From positions 1-64,000 of the forward strand of contig NZ_JAAVVE010000009.1 of assembly GCF_018449795.1 (NCBI RefSeq): a stretch of 64,000 nt of DNA, written 5' to 3'. Position numbers and translations under genes: made by a program. The number at the start of each line of letters is the position of its first letter. Within the stretch, counting starts at the first letter, position 1. This document shows positions 30,460-39,135 of this stretch, piece by piece. The notes beneath the pieces are model-generated. The model saw only the letters and a list, made by a program, of their open reading frames with translations, had not been told where the DNA came from and searched no databases. The DNA is from Sphingomonas sp. dw_22 (GTDB lineage: Bacteria; Pseudomonadota; Alphaproteobacteria; Sphingomonadales; Sphingomonadaceae).

Positions 30460-30854
30460 TCCGGAAACCCCACGCCGCCCACCGGCCGCGTCTCGACGCT
30501 CGTCTCGAATCCCGCAATCATCGGCCGCCCCTTGGTGATCGCCTCGCGCACCGCCGGCAGCTTGAGCGAATCATCCTGATATTGCCGGGTCTTCCAGACT
30601 TCGGTGATCCAGATGCCATCGACGTCCTTCAGATCCTCGGCGACGATATAGGCCAGGCATCCCGGCATATCGGCCGTGCCCTTGGCCAGCAGTGCGATCA
30701 GTTCGGCGCGCTTGCCGGGCTGCGCCTTCATCTTGCCGATCATGCCGTAGAGCTCGACTTCGTCCATGGCCGTCCCCTGAGCCGGCGCCCGTCCGCCCAA
30801 CATCGCCATCGCCAGTCCGGCGAGCACCGGGCGCCGCGGGAATGCCATGCTCAT
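30456..30854 (-). CDS. Exported antibiotic biosynthesis monooxygenase (ABM) domain protein
   Basis: The 132-residue protein starts with a twin-arginine-like signal (MSMAFPRRPVLAGLAMAML) and a short mature domain with the dimeric alpha/beta-barrel pattern of ABM proteins: YGMIGKMKAQPGKRAELIAL and WITEVWKTRQYQDD. Such domains act as cofactor-free monooxygenases or heme-degrading enzymes, but many have no known activity. The start ATG overlaps the stop of the PH-like gene (ATGA), and its stop overlaps the methyltransferase start. Confidence 0.8.
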   Translation of the reverse strand: MSMAFPRRPVLAGLAMAMLGGRAPAQGTAMDEVELYGMIGKMKAQPGKRAELIALLAKGTADMPGCLAYIVAEDLKDVDGIWITEVWKTRQYQDDSLKLPAVREAITKGRPMIAGFETSVETRPVGGVGFPE

Positions 30855-31354
30855 GCCGTTCGCTCCGCCTGACCGCCCGAATCCATAGCGGATTCGAGCG
30901 CCACGCGAAACGCGGCGGGATCGTCGAAGCGATGCGCAACGCTTCGAATCACGCGTCGCCTGCGCTGCACCGGGCTGCGCAGGTCGATCAGCAGATTGGG
31001 ATAGGCGATGAGCGCGAGGTTGAGCACGCCGCGCCCCTTCACGGCGTCGCTCTCCCATTGGCTGCGGATGGCGGCGATCTCGTCCAGCGGCACGTCGATG
31101 CCGGACAGGTGCCCGGCCCTGAGCCGCAGTACGCGATCCTGCCCGATCAGCACCGGCAGGCGCCGGAACGAAAGGATCGCCCGCACGAGCCAGACCACGC
31201 CCGTCAGGCTGACCAGCGAGAGGACGAGCGCCACGCGCCAGTCCCACAATGCCACCAGGAAATGGACGACGATCAGCTCGATGCCCGCAAGCCCCGCGAA
31301 CACCCACATCATCGGCGCAAGGCTGCGATGATAGGGGTGTCCGCCGGGGATCAT
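30851..31354 (-). CDS. Small membrane protein with a PH-like domain
   Basis: The 167-residue protein has two membrane helices (about residues 15-35 and 40-60) followed by a soluble beta-rich part (VLIGQDRVLRLRAG, then FDDPAAFRVALESA). This layout resembles the bacterial PH-domain (DUF304/bPH2) membrane proteins. I am unsure of the family. The start at MIPGGHPYHRS lies seven bases after the fbaB stop; the gene is thus probably the third part of the pgk-fbaB transcript. Confidence 0.6.
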   Translation of the reverse strand: MIPGGHPYHRSLAPMMWVFAGLAGIELIVVHFLVALWDWRVALVLSLVSLTGVVWLVRAILSFRRLPVLIGQDRVLRLRAGHLSGIDVPLDEIAAIRSQWESDAVKGRGVLNLALIAYPNLLIDLRSPVQRRRRVIRSVAHRFDDPAAFRVALESAMDSGGQAERTA

Positions 31355-31361
31355 GCGCGGA

Positions 31362-32276
31362 TCATTCCTCGTTCTTGTAGATCCGCACCAGCTTGTCGAG
31401 CATCGCCATCGCGTCCTCGCGCTTGCGCTGGAAGGTGTTGCGGCCGATGATCGAGCCGTTGCCGCCGCCGTCGCGAATATCGCGCGCGTCCTGGTAGACG
31501 GCGTCCTCGCCCTTGGCCGCGCCGCCCGAGAAGACGACGATCCGCCGCCCGGCGAAGCTCGACTGCACGACATGGCGCACCCGGTCCGCCTGGTTCGACC
31601 AGTCCTTGCCCTCATAGGCCGGGAGCGCTTCCTTCTGCTCGATATGGTCGTTCGGCAGCTTCACCTTGATGATATGCGCGCCGAGCAACGCCGCCATGTG
31701 CGCGGCATAGGCGCCGACGTCGAGCGCCAGCTCTCCCGACTTGGGCAGCTTGCCGCCGCGCGGATAGGACCAGATCACCGTGGCGATGCCGACGGCCTTG
31801 GCCTCGGCGGAGAGCTCCTTGATCTCCTCCATCATGTCGAACAGGTCGTCGCTGCCCGGATAGATGGTGAAGCCGATCGCCGAGCAGCCGAGCCGCAGCG
31901 CGTCGTCCACGCCGCCTGTCACCGCCTGGTTGGCGCCGGTCGCCCAGCTGTTGGAGGAATTGACCTTGAGGATCGTCGGGATCTGCCCGGCGAAGGTGCC
32001 CGCACCCGCCTCGATCATGCCGAGCGGCGCGGCATAGGCGCTCAGGCCCGCATCGATCGCGAGCTGGAAATGATAGTGCGGGTCATAGGCGTCCGGGTTC
32101 ACCGCGAAGCTGCGCGCCGGGCCATGCTCGAAGCCCTGATCGACCGGGAGGATAATCAGCTTGCCCGTGCCGCCCAGCCGGCCCTGCATCAGGATGCGGG
32201 CCAGGTTCGCCTTCACGCCCGGATTGTCGGACTCATATTTGTCGAGAATGGCTTTGACGGCGGGCGTGATCTGCAT
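31362..32276 (-). CDS. fbaB: Class I fructose-bisphosphate aldolase (DhnA type)
   Basis: The 304-residue TIM-barrel protein matches the archaeal/bacterial class I aldolase family. Motifs include IILPVDQGFEHGP, GFTIYPGSDDLFDMMEEI and HIIKVKLPND, whose Lys forms the Schiff base; the phosphate site is VFSGGAAKGED and GSIIGRNTFQR. It reversibly splits fructose 1,6-bisphosphate in glycolysis or gluconeogenesis. It lies downstream of pgk, gap and tkt on the same strand, but a terminator and a candidate small RNA separate it from pgk. Confidence 0.93.
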   Translation of the reverse strand: MQITPAVKAILDKYESDNPGVKANLARILMQGRLGGTGKLIILPVDQGFEHGPARSFAVNPDAYDPHYHFQLAIDAGLSAYAAPLGMIEAGAGTFAGQIPTILKVNSSNSWATGANQAVTGGVDDALRLGCSAIGFTIYPGSDDLFDMMEEIKELSAEAKAVGIATVIWSYPRGGKLPKSGELALDVGAYAAHMAALLGAHIIKVKLPNDHIEQKEALPAYEGKDWSNQADRVRHVVQSSFAGRRIVVFSGGAAKGEDAVYQDARDIRDGGGNGSIIGRNTFQRKREDAMAMLDKLVRIYKNEE

Positions 32277-32416
32277 GGCTTTTCCCTGATTCGTGAACTT
32301 GACAGGGCCTCTAACCCAGCAATTTGGGGCGAGAAACCACTGACAACGCTGACCATGGCCAAGAAATCCGGCTCCGCGCCGGAACGCTCCGCCTTTGCGG
32401 CCAGAGATGGACGCAC

Positions 32417-32447
32417 AAAAAAAGGAGGGTGGATTTCTCCACCCTCC
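32417..32447 (-). terminator. Rho-independent terminator downstream of pgk / of the candidate sRNA
   Basis: On the minus strand a perfect 10-bp stem GGAGGGTGGA / TCCACCCTCC encloses a GAAA tetraloop and is followed by seven T. This is the strongest intrinsic terminator in the window. It could end the tkt-gap-pgk transcript, the candidate sRNA, or both. Confidence 0.88.
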
Positions 32448-32639
32448 CCGCTCTTTGGGGCGCTGGAGTTCCGGACCAGCGTCCCGGGAGTACCTCTCTG
32501 CCGGCTGCCTTCAGGCCGCTCGGATCAAGCATTTGCAAAGCCATCCTCAGGAAGACCTGCGCATACCGCAGCTACGAAAGCGGCCTGTAATGGCCGCCCG
32601 CCGCGCCTGCAAATCAACCGATTCTCCCCCAGGATCGTT
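32417..32639 (-). ncRNA. Candidate structured small RNA between pgk and fbaB
   Basis: The 494-base gap between fbaB and pgk holds no convincing ORF but folds into a chain of hairpins on the minus strand: GCGGCC-6-GGCCGC (32580-32597), CTGCG-5-CGCAG (32557-32571), CGCTGG-9-CCAGCG (32461-32481) and the terminator. A promoter-like pair, TTGTGC (32675-32670) and GATAAC (32651-32646) with an 18-base spacer, predicts a start near 32639 and an RNA of about 220 nt. Its identity is unknown; I do not see SRP, RNase P or tmRNA motifs. A processed 3' UTR of pgk is the alternative. Confidence 0.5.
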
Positions 32640-32645
32640 GGCCAT

Positions 32646-32675
32646 GTTATCCCATGCCCGCTGGCAGAGGCACAA
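32646..32675 (-). promoter_or_regulatory. Putative promoter of the pgk-fbaB intergenic RNA
   Basis: TTGTGC (-35-like, preceded by C as in alphaproteobacterial CTTG boxes) and GATAAC (-10-like, four of six to TATAAT) are separated by 18 bases on the minus strand, about 100 bases after the pgk stop. The match is by eye and no transcript is known. Confidence 0.35.
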
Positions 32676-32770
32676 GCCCAAATATCTGCCGACGTGAAGA
32701 TTTGCCAAATTGTTTCCGTCGCGCGAGTGCCGTTTTGGGAATCGATCCGCCCCGGCCCGCCCCGTTTCGG

Positions 32771-33961
32771 TCAGCCGTGCAATGCGGCGACGCCGGGCAG
32801 CTCCTTGCCTTCCATCCATTCGAGAAACGCGCCGCCGGCAGTCGAGACGAAGGTGAAGTCGTCCGCCACGCCCGCCTGGTTGAGCGCGGCGACGGTGTCC
32901 CCGCCCCCCGCCACCGAGACCAGCGATCCCTCGCGGGTCAGCGCCGCCGCCGTCTTCGCCAGCGCGACGGTCGCTGTGTCGAAGGGCGGCGTCTCGAACG
33001 CGCCGAGCGGGCCGTTCCAGACGAGCGTGCGGCAGGTCTTGAGCACGTCCGCCAGCGCCTCGGTCGCCGCCGGGCCGATATCGAGGATCATCTCGTCGGC
33101 CGCGACTTCATGGACGTTGACGGTGCGCGTCACCGGGTTCGGCTTGAACTCCTTCGCCACCACCACGTCATAGGGCAGGTGGACGATGCAGTTCGCCTTG
33201 TCGGCCGCGTCGAGGATCTCCTCGGCGGTGCCGGTCAGGTCGTGCTCGCACAGCGACTTGCCAACATCGACGCCGCGCGCCGCGAGGAAGGTATTGGCCA
33301 TGCCGCCGCCGATGATGAGGTGATCGACCTTCGCCACCAGATGCTTGAGCACGTCGAGCTTGGTCGAGACCTTGGCCCCGCCGACCACTGCCGCGACCGG
33401 ATGCTCGGGATTGCCGAGCGCCTTGTCGAGCGCGTCGAGCTCGGCTTCCATCTGGCGGCCCGCAAATGCCGGCAGCCGGTGCGCCAGCCCCTCGGTGGAG
33501 GCATGTGCGCGGTGCGCGGCGGAGAAGGCATCGTTGACATAGAGATCGCCCAGCGCGGCGAAGCGCTCGACCGTCTCGGGCGCGTTCTTCTCCTCGCCCG
33601 GATCGAAGCGGGTATTCTCCAGGATGCCGATCTCGCCGTCCGCCATGGTGGCGATGACGTCGCCGGCCTGCTGGTCGTCGATGAAGCGCACCGGCCGTCC
33701 CAGCACCTGCTCGAACGGCTTCGTCACCAGCGCCAGGCTCATCTCGGGATTGCGCTGACCCTTGGGACGCCCGAAATGCGCGAGCACGATCACCTTGGCG
33801 CCCCGGTCGGAAAGCTCGGCCACCGTCTGCACCGCGGCGCGCAGCCGGGTATCGTCGGTCACCGCGCCGTCCGCCATCGGCACGTTCAGATCCTCGCGGA
33901 CGAGCACCCGCTTGCCGGCGATCTCGCCCATGTCGTCAAGCGTCTTGAAGTTGCGCGCCAT
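32771..33961 (-). CDS. pgk: Phosphoglycerate kinase
   Basis: I use the ATG that gives [12 protein letters not shown], which fits the family; an in-frame ATG 15 bases earlier is possible. The 396-residue protein has the signature [14 protein letters not shown] and the nucleotide-binding C-terminal domain ([17 protein letters not shown]). It transfers phosphate between 1,3-bisphosphoglycerate and ADP. It follows gap on the same strand after a family-A repeat, within the tkt-gap-pgk cluster. Confidence 0.96.
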   Translation of the reverse strand: MARNFKTLDDMGEIAGKRVLVREDLNVPMADGAVTDDTRLRAAVQTVAELSDRGAKVIVLAHFGRPKGQRNPEMSLALVTKPFEQVLGRPVRFIDDQQAGDVIATMADGEIGILENTRFDPGEEKNAPETVERFAALGDLYVNDAFSAAHRAHASTEGLAHRLPAFAGRQMEAELDALDKALGNPEHPVAAVVGGAKVSTKLDVLKHLVAKVDHLIIGGGMANTFLAARGVDVGKSLCEHDLTGTAEEILDAADKANCIVHLPYDVVVAKEFKPNPVTRTVNVHEVAADEMILDIGPAATEALADVLKTCRTLVWNGPLGAFETPPFDTATVALAKTAAALTREGSLVSVAGGGDTVAALNQAGVADDFTFVSTAGGAFLEWMEGKELPGVAALHG

Positions 33962-33978
33962 TTCCCATTCTCCCACCC

Positions 33979-34057
33979 GTCACCCCGGCGCAGGCCGGGG
34001 TCCAGGGTCACAAGCGATGCCCTCGGGGCTCTGGATCCCGGCCTGCGCCGGGATGAC
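33979..34057. repeat. Inverted-repeat element, family A (REP-like), between gap and pgk
   Basis: The arms are GTCACCCCGGCGCAGGCCGG from 33979 and the inverse ending GGGATGAC at about 34057, with a loop of about 25 bases. In both arms the A of the common GGCGAAGGCC hairpin is changed to C (GGCGCAGGCC and GGCCTGCGCC), so base pairing is kept by compensating changes. That supports selection for structure. Confidence 0.85.
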
Positions 34058-34069
34058 GAAGGAAAGGGC

Positions 34070-35077
34070 TCAGCCCAGCTTCGCCATCGCGGTCGCCGTA
34101 TCGACCATGCGGTTCGAGAAGCCCCATTCATTGTCGTACCAGCTCACGACGCGCACCAGCTTGCCGTCGATCACCGCGGTCTCGAGGCTGTCGACGGTCG
34201 AGCTCGCCGGCGTGTGGACGATATCGACCGAAACCAGCGGCTCGTCCGAATAGAACAGGATGCCCTTGAGCGGCCCCGCTTCCGACGCGGCCTTGAGGAT
34301 CGCGTTGACCTCTTCCCTGGTGGTGTCGCGCTTCGGCGTGAAGGTCAGGTCGACCAGGCTGCCGTCCGGCACCGGCACGCGGATCGCCGAACCGTCGAGC
34401 TTGCCCTTCAGCTCGGGCAGCACCTCGCCCACCGCGCGCGCGGCGCCGGTGGTGGTCGGGATGATGCTCATCGCGGCGGCGCGGGCGCGGCGCAGGTCCG
34501 GGTGGATCTGGTCGAGGATCTTCTGGTCGTTGGTATAGGCGTGGACCGTGGTCATCAGGCCGCGCTCGATGCCGACGCTGTCGTTCAGCACCTTGGCGAC
34601 CGGTGCCAGGCAATTGGTGGTGCATGACGCGTTCGAGACGATCGCATGGCCCGCCTCCAGCTTGTCGTGGTTGACGCCGTAGACAACGGTCAGGTCGACA
34701 TTCTTGCCCGGAGCCGAGATCAGCACCTTTTTGGCGCCGGCATCGATATGCTTCTGCGCATCCTCGCGCTTGGTGAAGAAGCCGGTGCATTCTAGCACCA
34801 GCTCGACGCCGTTGGCGGCGTGCGGCAGGTTCGCCGGATCGCGCTCGGCGGTGACGTGGATGCGCTTGCCGTCGATCACCAGATCATTGCCGTCGGCCGC
34901 GACCGTGCCCGGATACTTCCCATGGACGCTGTCGCGCGAGAACAGCCAGGCGTTGGACTTGGCATCGGCGAGGTCGTTGATCGTGACCAGCTCGAGCCCG
35001 CAATCGGGACGCTCGAGGATCGCGCGCGCCACCAGCCGGCCGATACGCCCGAAACCGTTGATCGCAACCTTCGTCAT
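34070..35077 (-). CDS. gap: Glyceraldehyde-3-phosphate dehydrogenase
   Basis: The 335-residue protein has the NAD-binding N-terminus [18 protein letters not shown] and the active-site [12 protein letters not shown] with catalytic Cys152, plus the C-terminal [14 protein letters not shown]. The residue after the first strand (TINDLADA) is Asp, so NAD is the likely cofactor. It oxidises glyceraldehyde 3-phosphate in glycolysis or runs in reverse. Its ATG overlaps the tkt stop as ATGA. Confidence 0.97.
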   Translation of the reverse strand: MTKVAINGFGRIGRLVARAILERPDCGLELVTINDLADAKSNAWLFSRDSVHGKYPGTVAADGNDLVIDGKRIHVTAERDPANLPHAANGVELVLECTGFFTKREDAQKHIDAGAKKVLISAPGKNVDLTVVYGVNHDKLEAGHAIVSNASCTTNCLAPVAKVLNDSVGIERGLMTTVHAYTNDQKILDQIHPDLRRARAAAMSIIPTTTGAARAVGEVLPELKGKLDGSAIRVPVPDGSLVDLTFTPKRDTTREEVNAILKAASEAGPLKGILFYSDEPLVSVDIVHTPASSTVDSLETAVIDGKLVRVVSWYDNEWGFSNRMVDTATAMAKLG

Positions 35078-37038
35078 GCCTGTTCTCCGTTCAGCTTTTC
35101 GATGATCCGCGGCACGATGGCTCCCGCGGTGAGCCCGTAATGCTCGTAGAGCCTCAGATAGGGCCCCGACGCGCCGAATACATCCACGCCGAAGCGCAGC
35201 CCGTCGCCGGTATAGCGTTCCCAGCCCAGCGTCGCACCCGCCTCGATCGAGACCTTGAGGGCATGGGCCGGCAGCACGTCCTTCCTGTACTGCGCGTCCT
35301 GCGCCTCGAACCGCTCCCAGCAGGGCATGGAGACGACGTCGGCGCCGATTCCTTGCGCTTCCAGTTCGTCGCGCACCGCGACGGCGATCTCGACTTCCGA
35401 GCCGGTCGCGATCAGCACCACCTGGCGGGGCGCCTCGGCCTCGACCAGGCAATAGGCGCCGCGGCCGGTGAGGTTCTCCGGCGCGCTGGTGCGAAGCTGC
35501 GGCAGGTTCTGGCGGGAAAGCGCCAGCAGCGACGGCCCGTCGGTCCTGGCCAGCGCCAGCGCCCATGCCTCGGCGGTCTCCACCGTGTCGCACGGGCGAT
35601 AGACGTCGAGATTGGGGATCAGGCGCAGGCTCATCAGATGCTCGATCGGCTGGTGGGTCGGGCCGTCCTCGCCGAGACCGATCGAATCATGCGTCATCAC
35701 ATAGACGACGCGCGCCTGCTGGAGCGCCGACAGGCGGATCGCCCCGCGCGCATAGTCGGAAAAGACCAGGAAGGTGCCGCCATAGGGGATCACGCCGCCG
35801 TGCAGCGCCATGCCGTTCATCGCCGCCGACATGCCGAACTCGCGGATGCCGTAATAGACGTAGCGGCCGGCATAATCCTGGGCCGTGAAGGGCTTGAGGC
35901 CCTTGGTCAGCGTGTTGTTCGAGCCGGTGAGGTCGGCCGAGCCGCCGATCGTCTCGGGCAGGATCGCGTTGATCGCCTCCAGCGCCATCTCCGATGCCTT
36001 GCGGGTCGCGACCTTCTGCGGATTGGCGATCAGATCGGCGATATAGGCTTCGAGGACGGTTTCCTGCACGTCGCCGCGCCGCTCATAGCCCAGCCGGTCG
36101 GGATCGGCCGCGAGCCGTTCCTTCCACTCGGCATGGGGCGCCGCGCCGCGCCTGCCGGCTTCGAGCCACGCCGTGCGGATCTCGTCGGGCACCACGAACG
36201 GCGGATAGTCCCAGCCCAGCGCGACACGCGCGGCCGCGACTTCCTCGGCCCCGAGCGCCGAGCCATGGACCTTGGACGTGCCCTGCTTGTTGGGCGCGCC
36301 CTTGCCGATGATCGTGCGGCAGCGGACCAGCGTGGGCTGATCGCTCGCCAGCGCTTCCTCGAACGCGCGGACGATATCGGCTTCGTCATGCCCGTCGCAC
36401 TCGGCGACATGCCAGCCCGATGCGCGGTAGCGCGCCGGAATGTCCTCGCTCGACGAAAGCGAGACCGCGCCGTCGATCGTGATCTTGTTGTCGTCCCACA
36501 GCACGATCAGCCGGCCGAGCTTCAGATGCCCGGCCAGGCCCACCGCCTCGTGGTTGATCCCTTCCATCAGGCAGCCGTCGCCGGCGATCACCCAGGTATT
36601 GTGATCGACCAGCCGATCGCCGAACACCGCATTCAGGTGCCGCTCGGCCGCCGCCATGCCCACCGCCATGGCGAGCCCCTGGCCCAGCGGGCCGGTGGTC
36701 GCCTCGACTCCGGGCAGCTCGAAATTCTCGGGATGCCCGGCGCAGGGGCTGCCGATCTGGCGGAAGGTCTTGATGTCCTCCAGCGTCGGTCGCGCATAGC
36801 CGGTCAGGTGCAGCGCCGCGTAGAGCAGCATCGATCCGTGCCCGGCGGACAGGACGAACCGGTCGCGGTCCGGCCAATAGGGATCGGCGGGATCGAACTT
36901 CAGATATTTCTGGAACAGCACGGTCGCGACATCGGCCATGCCCATCGGCATGCCGGGATGCCCCGAATTCGCAGCCTCCACTGCGTCCATCGCCAGCGCG
37001 CGGATCGCATTGGCGCATTGCGTGAAGGTAGCGGTCAC
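35074..37038 (-). CDS. tkt: Transketolase
   Basis: I choose the GTG that gives [19 protein letters not shown], because GGGGAG precedes it by seven bases and the family N-terminus aligns; a longer frame only adds a low-complexity leader. The 654-residue protein binds thiamine diphosphate and Mg2+ ([16 protein letters not shown]) and has the pyrimidine domain with [16 protein letters not shown]. It exchanges two-carbon units in the pentose phosphate pathway. ThiE in this window supplies its cofactor. It is the first gene of the tkt-gap-pgk block. Confidence 0.96.
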   Translation of the reverse strand: MTATFTQCANAIRALAMDAVEAANSGHPGMPMGMADVATVLFQKYLKFDPADPYWPDRDRFVLSAGHGSMLLYAALHLTGYARPTLEDIKTFRQIGSPCAGHPENFELPGVEATTGPLGQGLAMAVGMAAAERHLNAVFGDRLVDHNTWVIAGDGCLMEGINHEAVGLAGHLKLGRLIVLWDDNKITIDGAVSLSSSEDIPARYRASGWHVAECDGHDEADIVRAFEEALASDQPTLVRCRTIIGKGAPNKQGTSKVHGSALGAEEVAAARVALGWDYPPFVVPDEIRTAWLEAGRRGAAPHAEWKERLAADPDRLGYERRGDVQETVLEAYIADLIANPQKVATRKASEMALEAINAILPETIGGSADLTGSNNTLTKGLKPFTAQDYAGRYVYYGIREFGMSAAMNGMALHGGVIPYGGTFLVFSDYARGAIRLSALQQARVVYVMTHDSIGLGEDGPTHQPIEHLMSLRLIPNLDVYRPCDTVETAEAWALALARTDGPSLLALSRQNLPQLRTSAPENLTGRGAYCLVEAEAPRQVVLIATGSEVEIAVAVRDELEAQGIGADVVSMPCWERFEAQDAQYRKDVLPAHALKVSIEAGATLGWERYTGDGLRFGVDVFGASGPYLRLYEHYGLTAGAIVPRIIEKLNGEQA

Positions 37039-37177
37039 CGGGACTCCCCAAATCGTCAGTTTTTCGTGCGGGACGCCTTTGGGCGGCAAGCGCCCGCGCG
37101 TCAACCGGCTCGCGGCGGCCATCAGGGGCCATCAGGGGGTTGCCGCGCGGCCCCCGCATGGTATCGCCTGCAACATC

Positions 37178-37363
37178 ATGGTCATAAGCGCAGCAGATCG
37201 TATCGAGCAGGCGCTTGCCCGGATCGAGGCAGCGGCGACCGCGCGCGCCTATGCCAATGCCCGGCTCGCCCGCCGCCACGCGCTGCTGCGCGAGCGGATG
37301 GAGGAAGCCGTCGCCGCGATCGACGCGCTGATCGCCGCCGAAGCCGCACCGGAGCAGGCGTAA
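37178..37363 (+). CDS. Small coiled-coil protein upstream of zapA
   Basis: The 61-residue protein (MVISAADRIEQALARIEAAA) is almost all helix with heptad character and rich in Ala, Arg and Glu. Its TAA overlaps the zapA ATG as TAATG, so it is coupled to a division gene. Proteins of this kind before zapA are seen in sphingomonads; a role next to the FtsZ ring, comparable to the coiled-coil ZapB, is only an inference from position and shape. Confidence 0.65.
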   Translation: MVISAADRIEQALARIEAAATARAYANARLARRHALLRERMEEAVAAIDALIAAEAAPEQA

Positions 37364-37665
37364 TGGCGGATATCACGCTCACCATCGCCGGCCGCAGCTA
37401 TTCGATCGCCGCACGCGACGGCGAGGAGCCGCACCTGCGCGATCTCGAAGCGCTGATCGCTCGCCACGCCGATACCGCCCAGCGCGCCTCGGGCGGGCTC
37501 AATTCGGAGCGGACGCTCGTCTATCTCGCCCTCATCCTCGCCGACCTGCTCGACGAGGCGGAGCGCAATCCGCCCTCCGGCGTCTCCCCCGTCCTGCTCG
37601 ATCGCGTCGCCGATCGATTGGAAGCCGTCGCGGCGGCCCTTGAGGAAAGCGCGCAGGACGCCTAG
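37363..37665 (+). CDS. zapA: Cell division protein ZapA
   Basis: The 100-residue protein begins MADITLTIAGRSYSIAARDG and EEPHLRDLEALIA, the ZapA fold, followed by a long C-terminal helix. ZapA bundles FtsZ filaments at the division site. It starts on the shared A of TAATG after the small coiled-coil gene. The gene order zapA-6S RNA-formyltetrahydrofolate cyclo-ligase is conserved across many proteobacteria, which supports the call. Confidence 0.93.
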   Translation: MADITLTIAGRSYSIAARDGEEPHLRDLEALIARHADTAQRASGGLNSERTLVYLALILADLLDEAERNPPSGVSPVLLDRVADRLEAVAAALEESAQDA

Positions 37666-37672
37666 ATAGGCA

Positions 37673-37836
37673 GGTGGCGGGCACTGCCCGGTACGAGCCT
37701 TGGCATTATCCCTGAGGCTATTCATCATCCATGGGAGCTGTCCCTGTGCAGATCCTGGTCTGCTGCATATGGTTCCCACCTGACGTACCGCGCGTCAGAG
37801 GATATTCTGGCAAACGGCCATGGCGGTCCCGCCACC
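37673..37836 (+). ncRNA. ssrS: 6S RNA
   Basis: The stretch between zapA and the cyclo-ligase gene has a perfect 9-bp closing stem, GGTGGCGGG (37673-37681) and CCCGCCACC (37828-37836), with further pairing inside it. The interior has the internal-loop segments seen in proteobacterial 6S RNA, such as TTATCCCTGAGGCTATTCATC-like sequence and TTCCCACCTGACG. Length is about 164 nt. Synteny with zapA and ygfA/fau is diagnostic. It binds the sigma-70 RNA polymerase holoenzyme in place of a promoter. Exact ends are inferred from the stem. Confidence 0.87.
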
Positions 37837-37849
37837 CCGCCCGCAACGC

Positions 37850-38404
37850 ATGATCCTGGACAAACCCGCCCTGCGGGCGCGCCTGCGCGCCGATCGCGAC
37901 CAGTTCGCCGCCGAATCGTCCAGCGCGATCACCGCGCCGGAGGCATTCGTCGCGCATCTGAAGCCCGGCATGGTCGTCGCGACCTATCATCCGGTCGGCA
38001 GCGAGGCGGATCCCGCCCAGCTCGCCGCCGCGGCGGCCGAACGAGGATGCCGCCTCGCCCTGCCCCATGTCGTCGATCGCGCCGCGCCGATCCGCTTCCT
38101 CGCCTGGGAGCCCGGCACGCCGCTGGCCGCCGGCCCCTTCAACCTGCGCCAGCCCGAAGCCGGCAGCCCCGAAGTCGCGCCCGACGTGATCCTGACGCCA
38201 TTGCTGGGCTTCGACCGCCGGCTCAATCGCCTGGGCCAGGGCGCCGGCCATTACGACCGCGCCTTCGCCCGCTATGAAAGGGCGTGGCGAGTCGGCATTG
38301 CCTGGTCGGTGCAGGAAGTTCCGGCCATACCCGCCGATATCTGGGACGTGCCGCTGCACGCGATCATCACCGAGGAGGCCATGCTGTGTCACGAGGAAGC
38401 GTAG
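37850..38404 (+). CDS. fau: 5-formyltetrahydrofolate cyclo-ligase
   Basis: The 184-residue protein converts 5-formyl-THF to 5,10-methenyl-THF with ATP. Motifs are VVATYHPVGSEADP, CRLALPHV and the phosphate loop LTPLLGFDRRLNRLGQGAGHYDR. I prefer the ATG at 37850 (MILDKPALRARL) over one at 37820 because the latter lies inside the predicted 6S RNA. Position after 6S RNA is conserved in proteobacteria. The next gene overlaps its end by 19 bases. Confidence 0.93.
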   Translation: MILDKPALRARLRADRDQFAAESSSAITAPEAFVAHLKPGMVVATYHPVGSEADPAQLAAAAAERGCRLALPHVVDRAAPIRFLAWEPGTPLAAGPFNLRQPEAGSPEVAPDVILTPLLGFDRRLNRLGQGAGHYDRAFARYERAWRVGIAWSVQEVPAIPADIWDVPLHAIITEEAMLCHEEA

Positions 38405-38610
38405 AACCGAGCTGGCGCAAGCCCGCGGGCGCGCTGGGCATCATCGTCCTCGTGCTGGTCTGGGTGGTCGCGGTGGCGACCTTCTCGGCGGAGATCGGCG
38501 CGCTGCCGATCCTCGTCCAGCTTCCGCTCTATATCGTGCTCGGCATCCTCTGGATCGCGCCGCTCAAGCCGCTGCTGCGCTGGATGGAAACCGGCCGCTG
38601 GCGCGCGTGA
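38386..38610 (+). CDS. DUF2842 family membrane protein
   Basis: The 74-residue protein starts at GTG, seven bases after GAGGAGG, and overlaps the end of the cyclo-ligase gene. It has two membrane helices (about residues 16-36 and 42-62) and the short loop and tail (WIAPLKPLLRWMETGRW) typical of DUF2842, a family of unknown function in alphaproteobacteria. It is coupled to the folate gene by overlap. Confidence 0.8.
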   Translation: MSRGSVEPSWRKPAGALGIIVLVLVWVVAVATFSAEIGALPILVQLPLYIVLGILWIAPLKPLLRWMETGRWRA

Positions 38611-38614
38611 GCGA

Positions 38615-38633
38615 GGCCGGAGAAGCTCCGGCC
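38615..38633. terminator. Hairpin between convergent genes, possible terminator
   Basis: GGCCGGAG-AAG-CTCCGGCC is a perfect 8-bp stem with a 3-base loop midway between the convergent DUF2842 and PRC-barrel genes. It has no T run on either side, so it is not a classical intrinsic terminator but may block transcripts or protect 3' ends in both directions. Confidence 0.4.
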
Positions 38634-38644
38634 CCGCATCGCGC

Positions 38645-39007
38645 TCATATATAGGTCAGGCCGTAATAGTCATAGATCCGCGTGCCGTAATCGCGATCAT
38701 AGACCGGACGGTCCGCCTCGTTGTCATAGCTTGGGGCGCCTTCGATCTGATCCCGGGTCAGGTTCACGACATAGCCGCCCTTGTCGGTATCATAGGTGAG
38801 CGCCCGCCACGGCAGCGGATAATGCTTCTGCCCGACGCCGAACAGGCCGCCGAACGACAGCACGGCATATTCGACCTGCCCCGTCGCCTTGTCGACCATG
38901 AAGCGCTCCACGGTCCCCAGCCGCTCGTCCTGATTGTTGTAGACCGCAGTGCCCTCGACCTTGTCGGATGCGATCAGGCGATCGGTCTCGCGCGTGTCGG
39001 TGTTCAT
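38645..39007 (-). CDS. PRC-barrel domain protein
   Basis: The 120-residue protein has the PRC-barrel fold of small beta-strands: KVEGTAVYNNQDERLGTVER, then VEYAVLSFGGLFGVG and HYPLPWRALTYD. Such proteins in sphingomonads often follow stress or general stress-response control. The Tyr-rich C-terminus (YDRDYGTRIYDYYGLTYI) is not part of the barrel. It stands alone, converging on the DUF2842 gene. Function is unknown. Confidence 0.85.
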   Translation of the reverse strand: MNTDTRETDRLIASDKVEGTAVYNNQDERLGTVERFMVDKATGQVEYAVLSFGGLFGVGQKHYPLPWRALTYDTDKGGYVVNLTRDQIEGAPSYDNEADRPVYDRDYGTRIYDYYGLTYI

Positions 39008-39135
39008 CGGCTCTCTCCTTGGCTTTGCTTCGGATCGCGGCGCGGTCTCGCCCTCGCCGCCACATCTCCTGAAACGCGCGGCGCCCGGTAAATATTCCCG
39101 GCATTACGGCGAAGCGAAGCAGTCCTCGGACGAGA

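Noticed and set aside
32290..32330. TTGACA on the plus strand near 32297 as a promoter
   Set aside because: No plausible -10 box at proper distance and no gene downstream on that strand.
36386..37279. 297-codon minus-strand frame overlapping tkt and the zapA-side ORF
   Set aside because: Out-of-frame shadow without start support or domains.
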